The position numbers and the translations under genes were made by a program. Shown one piece after another: positions 21,865-35,500 of a DNA stretch of 64,000 nt (within the stretch, counting starts at the first letter, position 1; each line of letters begins with the position of its first letter). The notes below the pieces were generated by a model. That model worked only from the letters and a program-made list of their open reading frames with translations. It was not told where the DNA came from and did no database searches. The DNA is from Pycnopodia helianthoides (lineage: Eukaryota > Echinodermata > Asteroidea > Forcipulatida > Asteriidae): the NCBI GenBank assembly GCA_032158295.1, contig CM063253.1, positions 1,333,001 to 1,397,000 of the forward strand. The letters are read 5' to 3'.

Positions 21865-22818
21865 GTATCAAAAATAACCCAGTAGTTCAGAACCACGATT
21901 AAAGGGGGACTGTCGCGATCACAGCAGGCCTGTGGCTGTACATGGAGCTAAGAACTCTAACCCGGTTACTGCATGGGCGACTGGTCCTGCACTGACCGCA
22001 GCATCACAAAGGGACAACTTACAAGGCTCTATTCCCACCTACTATCAAGGTTTTAGCCTCTTTGAAGATACTGAGGATGTTGAATTTTCAGTGAATTTGG
22101 GGTTAAATTGCCAAAAATACATTTCGACTACACATAGCTATAATCCAAATATTCCTATGCATAGGAATCTTTAGATTATTTTACAGAAATCTCAAAAAAG
22201 AATTTTTTTACTTTAGAGGGAAAGTACACCATTGATAGTTCTCTAGTTTTCGAAAGAAAAACAAATAATACAACCAATCTGTGAAACCTTCATCAAATTC
22301 AGTCTTCAATTTCTAGTGAAAAGAATGAAAAAAATTGTTTATTCTGTGACAGGGATTCTGAACATGTTCACATCAAACGTCTTTGGATTAAGGCAATCAA
22401 AAAAAACATTGGTGACTTTGAAAGTCTTCAAATGCTTTCAGTTTTCTTCAAGTAGCGATTTCGACCAAGGAAAGTTAAAAAGAAAAGTGAATCATCAAAT
22501 TGAATGTTTTGTAAACATTTTCACTTAATAAGTAAAACGTGAATTTTTCCACCGAACAATCTTTAAAATGTTTCAAATGGTATATGTTTATATTATTTGT
22601 GACCCTTTCTGGACTTCTTGCATAAACTTCTGCTTATAGACAGATTTTCATTGGTCTTGGTAGTTTAGAATGTAACATTTACAAAAGAAAATATGGTCAA
22701 ACATAAAAACAAACCTCAAATGGCAAAAAAAACCTCTCAGTTACGTGATTAAGTTTTAAGAAAGTACCATGTGAAGCTGATGCAGACACCTCTTCGACAC
22801 AAACCTTTATATTAATTG

Positions 22819-22824
22819 TTTATT
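22819..22824 (-). terminator. Candidate poly(A) signal of FREM1-like gene
   Basis: AATAAA on the minus strand lies about 42 bp past the stop and is followed by GT-rich sequence. It implies a very short 3' UTR. Other signals further downstream are possible. Confidence 0.5.
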
Positions 22825-22865
22825 CAGTGCATTATATTTCATCGACCACAACAAGTGATTTGTCA

Positions 22866-23065
22866 TCATAATCTTTTCTCACACATGTACAAATGCTTGT
22901 TCTTATTGCATTTCTTTTCGTTCCATCGAGCGTGATTGTTGTACGAGGCGCAGTCTCGGTTGCTGCGGTTGCCGGGCATCGGGGAACCAACCTTCCAGCG
23001 CGTATATGTCACCGGTGCCCCGGAGACCCATTCCCATTGGCCGCTGGTGTGCTTGTCGTTTAATC
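22866..23065 (-). CDS. FREM1: FREM1-like exon 10: end of lectin domain and stop
   Basis: Acceptor taccttttcag, stop TGA at 22868-22866. It encodes GLNDKHTSGQWEWVSGAPVT then YTRW, DCASYNNHARWNEKKC and YMCEKRL before the stop. It carries the WIGLND/WEW core and the closing CTLD cysteines. The EPN or QPD sugar-binding triplet is absent (GAPV in its place) and WND reads WNE. A protein-binding fold is therefore likelier than calcium-dependent sugar binding, as seems true of vertebrate FREM1. Confidence 0.92.
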
Positions 23066-23530
23066 CTGAAAAGGTAAATAGGAAATTGGAGTATGTTAAA
23101 GAAACTCTCTGACTTATTAAAATAGGTCAAATAAACTTTCGTGAACAAACTTCAAAAATACAAAATACAAAATATTTATATAAATTTCAACATTAAAAAT
23201 AACATCCTAATAATCAGATTGAATAACATCTAATAATCAGATTGAATAACATTTAATAATCAGATCGAATAACATCTAACAATCAGGTCGAATAACATCT
23301 AATAATCAATCACTAAAAGATGAAGAAGTCCTTACAGATTTAAATATAGCAAGTGTTCCCAAAACATTATAATATATTTTTCCTCGTACTGTCTTATAAA
23401 ATAGCAATAACAATAGTTGGTGGCCTTGAGTTTCGACCCTAGCAGAGTCTTTCTCGAAGGCTAAATGACAACACAACACACATCAACAGGTATACTGGTT
23501 CAACAGAAGCAGTCAAGTGGAAAGAGATGA

Positions 23531-23568
<38 letters not shown>

Positions 23569-26500
23569 AGAAGAGAGAGAGAGAGGAGAGAGAAGAGAGA
23601 GAGAGAAGAGAGAGAGAGGAGGAGAGAGAGGAGAGAGAGAGAGGCATGAAGTACAAGAAAAATCAAGGGTGAACATATGAAGAGACAAAGAGGGGCGTAG
23701 AGGAAGCTTGTATCCAAAAATAGAACTGCAATCTAGAATGAGTTTCTCAGATTAATTTCTCATTTAAACCATAAGCTGTTAAAGATTTTAAGGCAGTTTT
23801 TTTTCTCGAAATGTGATGAAATGAGATGAATTTATTTCAATACATATCAATGAAATAATATGACGAACACATTTGGAACACACACATTGTAAAGGGTAAC
23901 ATCGACTAAATCTTGCCCAGAACTTCCACTTTCCGAGCCTTCTTGTTGTGTTTGCATTTTCTCTAAATTAATGACACTGGATACGGAATTAAACTCTGTT
24001 TTGTGACATTAAGCCACATCTTGAATTCATTTGTGATTCAGCCAGAAACAATTTCATACCGGATGCCCAGACTTTTGTGATAAGGGCAAACCGGAAATAA
24101 ATTTTGGAAAATTATTAAGTGGGCATATCAGAGACCCCGGGGCACACCAGACCCAGCCACAAACTAGGTACCCATACCCATTTGAACGTTGGGCACACCT
24201 GTCCCATTCAAAAACACAAGTAGAAACTTGACTAAATGTCAAACTACATGAATTTGCTGAGCAAACCAAACCCAGCCATTTGAGGCCATGTAGCCCTACA
24301 GTTATACAAGAATTAAATACACACGACAATGCTAACAAAATATAGATGGAAGAAATCTTTCAACTCAATATAAATTCAAAACACCTGCAATAACAAAACC
24401 ATAACAACACAATTTTAACACAACAAACCCAGGAAGGCCCATTGCTCATACTTACAGTCAGAATAACTAGGGGGAAATACTGAGTAAACAGTGCTTCATA
24501 AACATCAGGGTGAGGGGGAAAAACAAATAATATTCTTTATCCCCGATGCAAAATTAACACCTATTAGGCAATAGAAATTACAGTGTTAGTTTCTGAAGTA
24601 GGCAATTGAAATTACAGTGGATAGTTTTTGCATGTGTTGTTGCACAAACAGGCCTATACAGGAATAATCCAGATCCGTTTGCAAAAGTAATACACTCTTG
24701 GTCACTGAGTGTAACAACAACTACAAACAATGCATCTTCAAATAGGTAAAAAGAAACAAGAATTAAAATCTATTAGGCAATAACAATTACAGTGTTACAG
24801 TTTCTGAAGTAGGCAATAGAAATTACAGTGTATAGTTTATGCATGTGTTATTGCACAGAAGTCCTACACAAGTATGACCAAGATGCATTTGCAAAAGTAA
24901 TACACTCTTGGTCACTGAGTTTAACAACAACGAAAACAATGTATCTTCAAACAGGTAAAAAGAAACAAGAATTAAAATCTATTAGGCGATAAAAATTACA
25001 TTGTTACAGTTTCTGAAGTAGGCAAATGAAATTACAGTGTATAGTTTCTGCATGTGTTCATTGTGCTGAAGTAACATGTAACAACCCAGATTCATTTGCA
25101 AAGGTAATAACACTCTTGGTCACCGAGTGTAACAGCAACAATAAACAATGCATCTCCAAATAGGTAAAAAAACAAGATTGAACAAACACTGAAGCTAAGA
25201 ATAAAGTATTTGATCACTGAATGATAACATGTGTCATTATTATTATTATTATTGTTAACATTCTTTTTTACATCACCTTCATTCCATATCACATAAACTG
25301 AATCAATCTTCCAAAAGGTTTCTCACCAATCCATAGTTCCCGCCTCTCTGATACCGAACGAATCCAGTTGTAGATCTTACTTGTTGATATCGTCACCAGG
25401 TTGCCATGGTACCTGATAAAAAACACACCCAAAATTATGTAAACATGAGATGGTTTTTTGCTATAGTAATTTAACAGGAAACCTTTAGTCTTGAGACTCG
25501 ATGAAAGGCAGACAAACAGTTCGATATAAAAATTAACACTTCTTGTACAAAATAAATATAGTAATATTTTTAAATGTTTATCTGTAAAATTAAGTCTTTA
25601 TTAGTAGGATTAGAAACTTTGCTCGGTGGACAAACAATCTAGTAAGATTGAAGGTTAGGTTTGGAAGTCTAGATCAGTATGTTCTGAAGATGATCAGAGC
25701 ATACTGCATGTCGTCACCGTTTTCACGAAACGACAGTTTAGCCGGTAAATGAACCGTTTCGTCACTTCGTAAAAACTTCCAGCAATAAGAAATAAAGAGA
25801 ATTAAAAGGAAAATCTTGTTTCCTAATCAACCATTTACACATTTTCACAAACTATTTGAAGAGTTACCTTTCCCTGCAGCTTCTCTGTGCATTATTCCAA
25901 GTTTCTGCTTCGGTTGATATAAAATAGCACATCCCATCGAGCTCAAGCCAACCTGGGTGTATCAAGAATATTAGGGACAAATTGTTCAACTTGTCAGGAA
26001 AATACAGGACGCTTGCCAACTTTTCTCGCATATTGCCCTCATAGAAACTTCATATCCTTTTGTAGGTTTTTAAAAATGTTATTATGAAACAAATTTAGAA
26101 AAATTTGACAGAACCAAACACCAAATAAATAAAATAATAAGTCCCCCCCCCCCTAAATAACTTTTCATATTTTCTTAAGTAAGAACTTTTTTAAAGATCA
26201 CATCTAGTAAAGAATATTTTCTATGGTTGTTACCTAACTGTTGTGTTAAAAAACATAACGGGCATCCATATACTTCATGGCTGTCTGAGCACTAACTAAA
26301 GACAAAAATGACCCCATTTCAAGCTTCACAAGTGGTGGATGAACTGCCTAAAAGAAGACTGTAACACTACACTGCTGAGCTCTGAAGCAGAATCAGGTAG
26401 AATGGCTAAAGAGAGAAAGGTGGAACGGACAAGGCAGAGTGCAAAAGCACCTAACCCAACATCTGAAGTCGCAGATAGTCAACCACTAAGCCTACCTTCA

Positions 26501-29500
26501 CCACAACCAGTATCTTGATTGGTCGCTTCGTCAGCTTGCACATGACTCCATTCCACTCGGATCCATCGGTTACCATCACACTTATACAGGGTACCAGTAT
26601 CTTCCTCCATGATGAAGTCATCTTTACTGGTAGTTGTACAATCAGAAGGTGTTTGAACCTACACCAAAACAAAAAAAAACATTAGGTGACAAACTTTGTT
26701 GAAAAAAAGAATCGGTATAAGAACATTTCTTTCTAAAAATGATTACTAACAATCTGAAAGCTTACTGATAATTAAGTGTTATACCAGTACATGTACTATT
26801 ACTATTATTGTTTATTTATTTATTAATGTGACCTAAACAAGTATTACAGCAAAACAACTACATGAACAAGACAGAAAAAGTAATCCAAACAAGGAAATAA
26901 GAAAACAAGTAAACAATTAAATAGGTAGATCAATCAATACATGTGATAAAATGGAACAAAATTCAATAAATAAACCAGGAAAAATAATTTGTACAGTATT
27001 AAATATTCATTTTTCTATGGAACTATTATGAAAGGAAAACAAAACGGAAAATCAGCTGATCAGCTGAAAAGTTGTACACCAATTCAAAGGAAGAGTTTAT
27101 CATTGGTTTGGTGGGTTTTTTTTACTTTAAATATATGAATAAGATTCAATAATGAATATGAGGTCGATGATAAACAGTTTTACAAAAACCAAATCTCAAA
27201 TCTAGTAATGGCAAACAACAATTTAAGATAAAAATCAAGAAGAAATAACAGCACAAATCCAATTCAATTCAAATATATGGAAGTTCACATTGGACAAGAA
27301 TTAATACAATGAAAGTAATAAAAGATAAACAAACTTAGCATTATGAAGAACTCTTGAATGAAAAAAAAATGGTAACTTTATTCCCAATTAGGCTTCAGGA
27401 AATACACAGAATAAAATGTTCTGAATCTTTGATAATTCTGATGAAATTGGTTCTCATGTATTCGTAACCTGTTCCAATTCAAACAGGGTATCAATGGTTA
27501 TCTTTCTACTTTTTAATTTCCTTTTTATTTCACCCCCTTTTGTCCTTCTCCTTGAGTGGCCAGTCTTAAGACCCTAATAATAATATTAATATTATTCTAA
27601 GCATTTATATAGCGTTCTTATGCAGAAAAGGTACCACAACGCCTTAATAACAATTTACAACAATCAAGATTTAACAATACAAAGGAATGAGAAATCAATA
27701 AAAAGCGTAGTAAGCAAAATAAATCTGGAAAAGGTGAGTTTTAAGCAATGTTTTGAATTCAGTGAGTGAAATGCCATGACGTATTTGATAAGGAAGATTG
27801 TTCCAAAGGTTTGGAGCAGCTGCATAAAAACCTTTGGAAGATGCAGAGTATCTGGTTTGAGGTTTTTGTGAGAATCCTTGTATCTGAGCTGGAACGGAGC
27901 CTTTTGATTGGCAACTTCCCATAAACAATATCCTTCTAATAATTAAGGGCTTCAAGACTTACTGGCTGCGTTGATTCGCCGGTCACCTTTCCCCGGTGTT
28001 CAGCAGTAGAAACTTGCCACTGGTCAGGACTTGCCAGGGGTTCAGAGGGTAGACCGTCATCAGGACGCTCTGGGGGTACGCTGGTGACTCTGTGTGAGGT
28101 AAGGGGTATTGACTGGTGATGGCCTGATGATGAAGAAGAGGAGGATGAGGACGACGAACTCGTGCGACCGTGAACAACAGTCGGGGAGGAGGCAATGCCA
28201 TGGAGCTGTAAAAGAGCATGACGAGAACATGAACAAAGATCCCGTTCATAATCAAACACACAGTAGTAGCTTGAGTCATTACTTCATTTATCAGCAATAT
28301 ATTGGGTTAATGTTGTTGAATTGTTACAATTATTGCATCCTACTTTGAAGCATGCGGACAACATTAATAGTTGTCAAAGACCAGTCGCCGCACTTATAAT
28401 TATTATTATTTATTCAACATCAACAATACAAGAGCAAAAAATACAATACACGGCAATAAAAGTAACAGAAATGAAATAGCAAAAAAATATAAATAAATGT
28501 AACCCAACATATATACTTTTACAAAACCTGTGAAAGTTTAAAGGTATTGCACACTTTTGGTAACAGCTCAAAATCAGTGTCCACATTTTGTGTGATTTAA
28601 CATATGCATGAAAAACAAACCTGTGAAAGTTTGAGCTCAATTGGTCATCGAGGTCACGAGAAAATAGTGAAAAGAGATCTTATGTGTTTTCTGTTTTTTC
28701 AAATTATCGCGCGCAATAATTACTATTGTTTTACTCGTTTCTCAGAAAGATAGCATTTTAGGCAGAAATATTTTAAGGAACCCTTTCTACCATTACTTAC
28801 TTTAAATCATGTAAGTTATGTGTGAATCTGTGAACATTGTGTTTTTTCGATCTTACCAATAGTGTACAGGGCCTTTAAGCTCAATTGGTTATCACAAGAA
28901 AATAGTGAAAAAAACAACTTTTATGTTTTTACCGTTTTCACAATATTGGGTTTTGGACTCAAGATCAAAACTGATTGTCTTACTCATTTCTCAGAAACTA
29001 AAGCATTTAAAATCACTTTATTACCATGTAAGTTATGTGCAAATCTGTGAACATTCATATTTTTAATATAACCCATGTTATGCGCATCCTTTCAGTATGA
29101 ACTGAAGCACTAGTACTTACTGTCCAGACAGTTGTTGAGCCATTTTGCCCGGACGGTCTAGAGAGGATATGCTGACCATTAGAAACGCGGCCAGGAACAA
29201 CAGGTCTACTAGGATTGGGATTCGGATCACGCCCAGTATAATGAGTTCTATCCGTTCCAGACTGCGGGTAGTAGGGAATCTGTTGAGGGTTATCAGCAGT
29301 TCCGCCCTGAAAATGAGGGTTGCTACCACGTGGGTTTGGGTAAGGTTCCTGGGCTGGGTACGGAGGATTCTCGGCTTGGAACTGAGGGTTCTGTCCTTGA
29401 TGAGTTGGGTACTGAGGCACTGCATGGATGTCACCTTGGGAAGGGACACCCCTATCGGATCCCTGGCTAATGGGCCCCTGTCCATCTTGGTCGTAGGGCC

Positions 29501-32500
29501 TTTCGGGGATGGGATATGGCCGTCCATGAGAATCGGTTGCAGGATCGGGATTGCCAAAATGATCTGGGTAATACGGCTGCCCGTCTTTCGTGTAGTATGG
29601 CCACACAGGATGTCCTTGGCTACCAGTCTGAGATGGGTCTACACTGCCTGGGTTTGTCCCTGATGCTGTACCTCCACCAGGGGTAGTATCTGGGTGAGGT
29701 TGTCCATCGTAATACGGGTTCCATTGTCCATCAGGTACGCTAGGATACTGTTGGTGTGGTACTCCGCCTTGGCCCTGTTGATTCTGAGTGTAAACTCCTC
29801 CATCCTGTGGATAAACTCCGGCACCTTGTGGATAAATGCCTTGACCCTGTTGATCAAACCGAGTATCTGGGTGCTGAGGCAATCCGTGCCCTTGATCAGG
29901 CTGCTGAGGGTACGGGTACCCAGTCTCACCCTGCACTGGAACATGGTCCGGCGGACAACACTCCCCTTCAGGTATAAACCCAGGGTCCCCTCCTGGATAA
30001 ACATATCCTTGGTCAGGATTACCGGGTATAAAACCTCCCTGAAATTGACCACCTTGAGGAATGTACCCCTCGGGTACAGGATAGGGTCCAGGAACATCCG
30101 GGTATACGCCTTGGTGCACAGCGGGTATACCATCTCCTGGTTTGACAGGGTAGACGGGATTAAAGGCGTCCTCACCGGGCACTGGAGGGTTCTGCTGGGG
30201 TATGATAGGTCCTAAATAGGGCGTATCGGGGTAGATCGGTCCTTGATCTTGGCAACAAAGAGGTCTGGGATTCGGCTGGATCTCTCCTTCGAGGCAGCAA
30301 GAGGGTAGCGTGTCAGTTATAGTCATACCATGGGTCTCACCCTGACAGGTTCCTGGTTACACAAAGAAACAATGTAATCAATATGAATAAGACGGGTTCT
30401 TGGGGCAGGATTTGTACTCTACATTGATTCTTTTTTTTAGGAAAAGTAAATGTACATCATTGCTTTGGCAGGCATGGCATTTCATCTTTGAGATGGAAAG
30501 GCCATTTTCATTTTTTGCAAAGCGCACTTCCACTGGAAAATCTTGGAAGTTTATGGGAAACCTCTGAGGGGCCACCAGGGGCAACAGAGGCCAATGGACC
30601 TCTCTGTAATTCCAGGCCTGCTCTTTGGGAAAAATAATTCAATCCAATTCCTCTGGTTTTCAATACATATCATCAATTCAACCTGTGAAAATTAAATTAA
30701 ATACGGTGTTCACGATTCAGTGGAATTAGTGCACATTACTTTTTGTCTTATTTTGATGTGGCAATCAAAATAAACCAACAAAACAGAATGAGCTGTTGCA
30801 AACCGCTCACCAATCAAATTAACAAAGGGTGAAAAATGTGTTTAATGCTCTGCATGCCTTTGAGAAAGACTCTGCTCTAGGGTCAAAATGGAGGCCATTA
30901 ACAAAAAGTTGCAATCAAAACAACCAACAATTATTTGTATTTCATGCTCTCTACATATTCAGTGAGTTTCACATTAAAATTGACTTCAGGTTTTTCATAA
31001 TTACAAAACCCTTTTTTTTACTAACAATTAAGCTGTTGAACACTTGGTTTTTAAATGTCAAATCAGAGCGTTACAAAAAACTGCATCATCAAAAGGAAAA
31101 ATCTTCAGGTGAAGTAAATACCATCTTTAGAATCCTTGATGATAACCGTAAGTTTTTCATGGTCCCCCAAGATGGCGTTGACCGAGGTGCCCAGGTTCAG
31201 TCGGAAACGCTCTCTATTCTCCTCAAGCTCATCTGGAATGATTTCAACATCCCAGGTCGCCATAGCAACACCCGGGTCAAACTGAAGCTGCCTGGCTCGA
31301 GGCGGGGCGTAGTCGACCCCGGACGTGGCGGTGAGGTCACTGACCTCATGTCCACGAAGGAGGACAGCGAGAGGTATCCGACACGCCTGATGTTAATTTG
31401 GAGAGTGCCGACCGTTTCGCAGACCATGTAGTCAGCACGCATGAATTGAATCTTAGGCCATTTCAGGTCGAATCTGTCGAACAAAATCAAATCAAATCAT
31501 GTGAGAAGGATCATTCAACATGAAATATTACAATAATTCCATTTCTGTACAAACGTGATATTGCTGGAGAAAGGATCTTTTGAAAACAGAGTTTTTACAA
31601 ACAATAATAAATTATGAAAAAACAATTAATACACAGGTCTGAAGTTTCATCTTTGAGAGGGCAAGGCCATTTTCAAATTTGCAAAGGGCACTTCCACTGG
31701 AAAACCTTAAAGCTAATGGAAAACTTTCAAAGTGGCACCAACGCCAAGGTCAAGATGATTGATTGATTTATGTACTTTGATGACAACATTGAAACAAACA
31801 AACGCACTACAAAATAAACAGGAATGCCACTTACTTTGTATGAAGAAAGACCTATAGAAGAAAGTTTCCCATAGACTTTAAGATTTTAAAATGGAAGCGC
31901 CCTCTGCAAAATGAAAATGGCCTTGCCCTCTCAAAGATGAAATTGCAGGCCTGAAAATTTTTAAAATCAAGTTTTGCAGTGTATTATGACTGGCGTGAGG
32001 TACGTGTAGGGCAGTTAGGCTATAGGTCTTTCTTCATACAACAAACGTCAACACTACAAAATAAACAGGAATGCAACTTACTTTTGACCCATCAGTGCAT
32101 TTCCATTGCAGTCATAGACTGAGAATAAGAAGGCATCGTCGGTCACGTTCGTCTCCTCCTTCATGATGTACATGATGCTCCGATCGTTGAGTTCTTGCTG
32201 AGTGAACTGACCCTGCACCCGCCGCCTCTTGGCCAGATTCTCCAGGTGGCCATGGACCGGCTCTCGCGTGACCATGTACGTGATTCCCTCGGGGGGGCAC
32301 TCGTCCTCGGAGTACAGGACCTGCTGGCTCAAGATGAACCCGTAGCGTCTGTTCCTGTTCTCCATCTTAATCGGGATGAGGTTGGTGATCAGCCGCGGAG
32401 GTTGGCTGTCCAGGTGGTCGATGTTGATGGTGAACTTTACCGGCTGAGATTGCGGGGACGCCTTGATGGTGAAACCGTCGTTGGTGTTATCGGTGACAAC

Positions 32501-35500
32501 GAAGTAGAATCCATCGCTCTCTACACCGGGAACAAGTTGGTTGTAAGATAGGTCGTAGTTGTTCAGGTCAAATTGTGTGAAGCGATCAGAGACTGGCACA
32601 CCGCCTAGGTAGAGGGCGCCATACACTGGAGGCTGTACAATGATGAATGTCACCCCGTGCGGCGGTGTGTCTTGATCAATGGCTTCCAGGTGTGAGGGTT
32701 TTATAAAGTCGGACCCACCCTCTGGAATCTCAAGGGGTCTGTTGATTATAAGAGCTGGAAGCGCGTCATCCACAGGGATGACTACAATGTGGAATGTGTC
32801 ATTCCTCGTCTGGTACCCGTTGGTCACACTGAACATGAAGTTATCATTGCGGATGCGGTCAGTGCGCTTGTGAACGTAGATCACTCGTTGCCCGACTAAG
32901 TTCAACTGAGAGAACGATGAGATAGGAACTCCTGGCCGGGATAAATCTTCTATCTGACCCTCAGACGGAGGGACATTGATCGTGAAGAAGATCTCCGCCA
33001 GGTTATTGCCGTTATCAAAAGCAGCCAAACACTCCGGTGCTATGATAACAAACTCTCCCTCAAACACCTCTGCCCCTCCGTTTATCAATTGAAGCGGTTC
33101 TCGTTTGGTGTTGGTAATATCGATGCGGAAGCTCTCCTTCCCGGTCGAGTGAACGCCGTCGGTGACGATAAACCTGAAGCGATCCAGCCCCTTGGAGCCA
33201 AGATCGGAGGAATGGAGGTACCTTATGATATTGGAGTTCAACTCTTCTTGAGTGAAGTTTGAGTTTAACACTGTGATATCTATCCAGGCGTTGGGAGCAA
33301 CCTTACGCTGAAGGACACCTCTTTTAGGAAGAGTGACAATGGTGTAATAGAGCTCCGCTGCTGGGGTGTCTTTGTCTTGAGCAAGTAGGAGCACAGGGGA
33401 GATGACTCGACTTTCATGAATATCAACCGTCACGCCAGTGTTTTTGATTATCTCCGGAGGTTCGTCGTTAACGGAGATAATTGTGACGTAGATGGACTTC
33501 TGTACGGTGTGCTTCCCGTCGGTCACCCGTACGGCGAAATCATCGCTTGTGCTCTCCGAGCCGTCGTGGATGTACGTGAGACGTAGCGTATTCAGGAGTT
33601 GATTCAGGTTGAAATCAAAGATGGGAAGACGAGATTCGATGGGCAGAGCCCAGTCGACCAGGGAACCGTGCCGAGGAGATTTGACGACTGAAAACATCAG
33701 CATTTCCATCGGGATATCTAAGTCACTAGCAATGATGTAGTTGGTGTTCAGTTTGAAGAAGGAATTCTCAAAGACGCTGAAATTACTCACGGTTAATATT
33801 GGCGTTTCATCGTTCACAGGGATTATATTTACGATGAATGAAACATTGGGGGACAGGTGTTTGCCATCGGAGACGTACAGAATGAAGGAGTCGGACATGG
33901 GCTCCACTTGGGAGTGGATTGTCTGGACGTAGTTTATGTTTCCGTCGATGATGTCTTGATACGTAAAGAAAATGATGGGCTTTCCGGCGTTGCTTTTTTC
34001 ATAGCCTGGGCTCGGCAGGATGTTCTCCACCAATCCCCAGTCCGGCTGACCCACGATGTGAAAGGTCAACTGGTCCAGGTTCGAGTCCCTGTCGATGGCG
34101 CTCAAGACGGCGAGCCTCAGCGGCGCTTTGTCTCCCTCGTCGACGAGAAACGGATTCCCGAACACGATCCCCGGGGCCTGGTTGTCGACTGGAGTGATCG
34201 TGATGTTGATGTCGTGGACGGGAAGATCGGCAGCCGACGGAATGCTCTTATCCGACACGACAAAGGTCACAGAGTCGAAAACGGAGACCTTCCCAGTCTC
34301 TCCGCCCATGTGGACATAACTGATACTACCTTGCTTCACGTCCAGCTGGGTGAACCGGTTGACGATGATTCCATTCCGCAGGATCACCCCCCTCTTGGGA
34401 TGTTGGACGACAATGAAATGCAATAGCATGTCGTTGGTGTCTACGTCCGTTGCCGCGATGATATCGGACGTGATGGCAATCTCACCTCCCTCTGCTATGG
34501 TGAGGTGAGTTACCAGACCCGGGAGGATCACAGGTAGTTGGTCATTCACGGGGGTGACACTCACAATAACGTTACGGGTTGCACTGTGGACACCATCTGA
34601 TACGGATAGCGTGAAATCATCCCTGGGAACTTCCGATCCACCATGGATGTATCTAGAAATGGTGAAAGGAGAAAGAAAAACACAATTTTTCAGCCAAGAT
34701 CAGGGATGAGATTTGATAAAAATGTGAACATTCCTGAGAAATGGTTTGTGGGTCTGGGCTCCACTTATTCCAGACCCAGAACCTCCCAGTTGTTACATGG
34801 ACATTTCTGGTTTAAAGATTCCGTGCATCACCAGAAACACAAAACTACAGGTTTGGACTCAATGTGGACTTTCTCTTTTTTCCCTTTGGTGACTGCTTTA
34901 CTTCTTTCAAGAAAATTTGAAGGATCAAGGAAATTTTGAGGAAATCATGAAATCGGGCAAAATCCTGAGAAATCGCACACCTGCAGAAATGATTTTAGTA
35001 AAAAAAAAGATTGTTTTGAGTGCTTTAATCAAATCTAAACTAAATACTTCAAAGCTCAAGTTGCTCAAACACTTTATTTTAGTGCCAAGCCATCCTGCAT
35101 ATTTCAACTTTAAGGCAACAATCACACTATTGTTATCACAATAGATGGAGTGCACATGACGTCATTGACCACCATCTTTGATAAAAAAACAATGGAAAAC
35201 ATGCACGCAGGTACATGCTTCGGACAACCCCCACCCAATGATAGCCTTTCACGCGTACTATAGGGGGTCTATACGATACCTTACTCTACCGGCGTTGATG
35301 TCTCCCACCAAGAAAGTTCCACCTTCCGTCAGATTTACGTTTCCAACGACAAGCCGTCCATACTCGGGCAGCGAGTCCAGTGTGATGACCAGGTCCGACG
35401 TGTGGGTGTCCATGTCAGTGATCGTGAAATGCATCGCCTGGACGATCAAAATCCCCCCCTCCGGTACCATCAGATTATTAGCGAAGATCACCGGCGCTTG

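Larger units (their letters stand above)
16838..22865. other. Convergent intergenic region
   Basis: 3' UTR of the receptor to about 17.65 kb, then non-coding DNA to the FREM1-like stop. Apart from the repeats listed separately I see no gene; frames here are short and lack splice context. Confidence 0.6.

Noticed and set aside
23439..23717. Leu/Ser-rich minus frame
   Set aside because: Artefact of the GA microsatellite.
29145..30215. Long frames opposite the Pro/Gly/Gln exon
   Set aside because: Antisense shadows of the FREM1-like exon 5; low-complexity coding opens all frames.
31333..31347. AGGTCA inverted repeat with 1-base spacing (nuclear-receptor-like site)
   Set aside because: It lies within coding sequence and is explained by codons; a regulatory role has no support.
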